From assembly GCA_947247005.1 (NCBI GenBank), contig OX365944.1:26077501-26141500 (forward strand): 64,000 nucleotides of DNA. The letters run 5' to 3'. The stretch's first letter is position 1. Every line of letters begins with the position of its first letter. The DNA is from Spisula solida. Its lineage: Eukaryota > Mollusca > Bivalvia > Venerida > Mactridae. The position numbers were made by a program, and so were the translations under genes. Below the pieces are notes generated by a model. The model was not told the DNA's origin. It was given only the letters and a program-made list of their open reading frames with translations, and searched no databases. This document shows positions 63,187 through 64,000 of this stretch, one piece after another.

Positions 63187-64000
63187 ATAGACTCGCCTTT
63201 AGCAGCAAAAAAATTGGATTGGTTTTGTCGTTATTGTTTGGCGTGTTACATGTATATCGTATGAATGGCAGATCAGGAACATATAATGCACCAAAAGACA
63301 ATAGGGTGCGTTTCTGTAATTGTATAGGTACATTTAACTCTAGAACTTTTACCATCACAAGTATTGTTAAATGCAATTTTCAATCCAGCAAAACTTCAAA
63401 TCCTGGAAGATCACATAAATCCAAATTCTTATTTACGACCGTGATACGCAATCTTACAAAAAATACCGAGCTCCACAAAACCCTCAATTATATAAACAAC
63501 TGATGTAATCCTACACAAAATGATGTAACAAGACCTGTACCAATCAGAGAAACAGAGGGAAAATCTTGTTTTCGTTGGTTTAAGATCACACATCGTTTGT
63601 TTGATGATGTCAATGTTATCCACATTTTCATTTCCGGCAACGGGTTACGAAATTTCTTAGAAATTTCTTCCTATGCGATGCAATCAGGTGTTCCTGCATT
63701 ATCAACACATATGTCACGTAGATGAACATCTATTTCAACAAACTGTTTTATACAGATTCTTCTCAAATGTAAGCGTAAAATATACTTTTCATTGGTCTAT
63801 TGAATTAGGAGACTCGATATCTCTGCAAATAGCAGTGATACATGTAGTAGCAGGTATTGCAAACCAGGTATTTCAAGTAGTTGTTAATGTTTTGGTTTCT
63901 TTGCTATTCATTGACGGATTGTATAGTTCAATTTTGAACCCTGCGCCATAACCTATTCGAAGAGTCTATTTTGCCAGGTAGACTGTGATTTATTACACTC
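63187..64000. other. Downstream intron sequence, nothing firm
   Basis: Open frames at 63183-63503 (+) and 63673-63951 (+) have no recognised domain. The second ends in a hydrophobic stretch but lacks Cys-loop receptor M1-M4 signatures. Confidence 0.4.

Noticed and set aside
1..64000. CRISPR arrays, bacterial operons, ribosome binding sites or phage genes
   Set aside because: Spliced exons, LINEs, SINEs and MITEs show this is animal nuclear DNA. The regular repeats have no spacers and are minisatellites.

Overview
The window is animal nuclear DNA, AT-rich and almost all non-coding. It most likely comes from a mollusc, probably a bivalve. That guess rests on the repeat style: several tRNA-headed SINE-like units, non-LTR retroposon tails, many short TIR/foldback elements, and a long-intron nicotinic-receptor-type gene. 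No sequence search was run, so the species is not determined.

One protein-coding gene can be supported. It lies on the + strand and is a Cys-loop ligand-gated ion channel subunit of the nicotinic acetylcholine receptor (nAChR) type. Three exons are visible. Exon 1 (2990-3107) carries the start and signal peptide. Exon 2 (54881-55074) and exon 3 (57283-57392) carry the first part of the extracellular ligand-binding domain, up to the WIPDIKLYN motif. Each splice site has a good consensus and the reading phases match (1, 0, then 2 at the exon 3 donor). The Cys-loop, the four membrane helices and the stop codon are not found and should lie downstream of the window.

Intron 1, if exon 1 belongs to this gene, is about 51.8 kb and works as a repeat reservoir. 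In order it holds: a dispersed repeat family (3.5, 8.7, 12.0 and 46.1 kb); a decayed LINE (13.3-14.3 kb); members of a TA-flanked TIR family (15.8, 24.8 and 35.8 kb, with another at 0.7 kb upstream of the gene), one of which is interrupted by a related element; a palindromic foldback (19.8 kb); a 25-bp minisatellite (24.4 kb); a second LINE remnant (30.4 kb); a tRNA-derived SINE (32.0 kb); a 52-bp minisatellite (36.9 kb); another tRNA-like SINE (40.4 kb); a CR1/L2-like 3' tail (42.5 kb); a foldback MITE (42.8 kb); and a 4.2-kb composite (47.6-51.75 kb).

The composite is the most unusual object. Its arms are inverted copies of a ~170-180-bp tandem array, and they flank a core of ~42-60-bp degenerate repeats with two SINEs. 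This resembles Foldback-type elements. Intron 2 holds a ~50-60-bp minisatellite and a ~650-bp tandem duplication. After exon 3 there is a 2.65-kb element with AACGTT-rich inverted ends and a LINE 3' fragment inside. No CRISPR array, operon or complete mobile-element coding region was seen.
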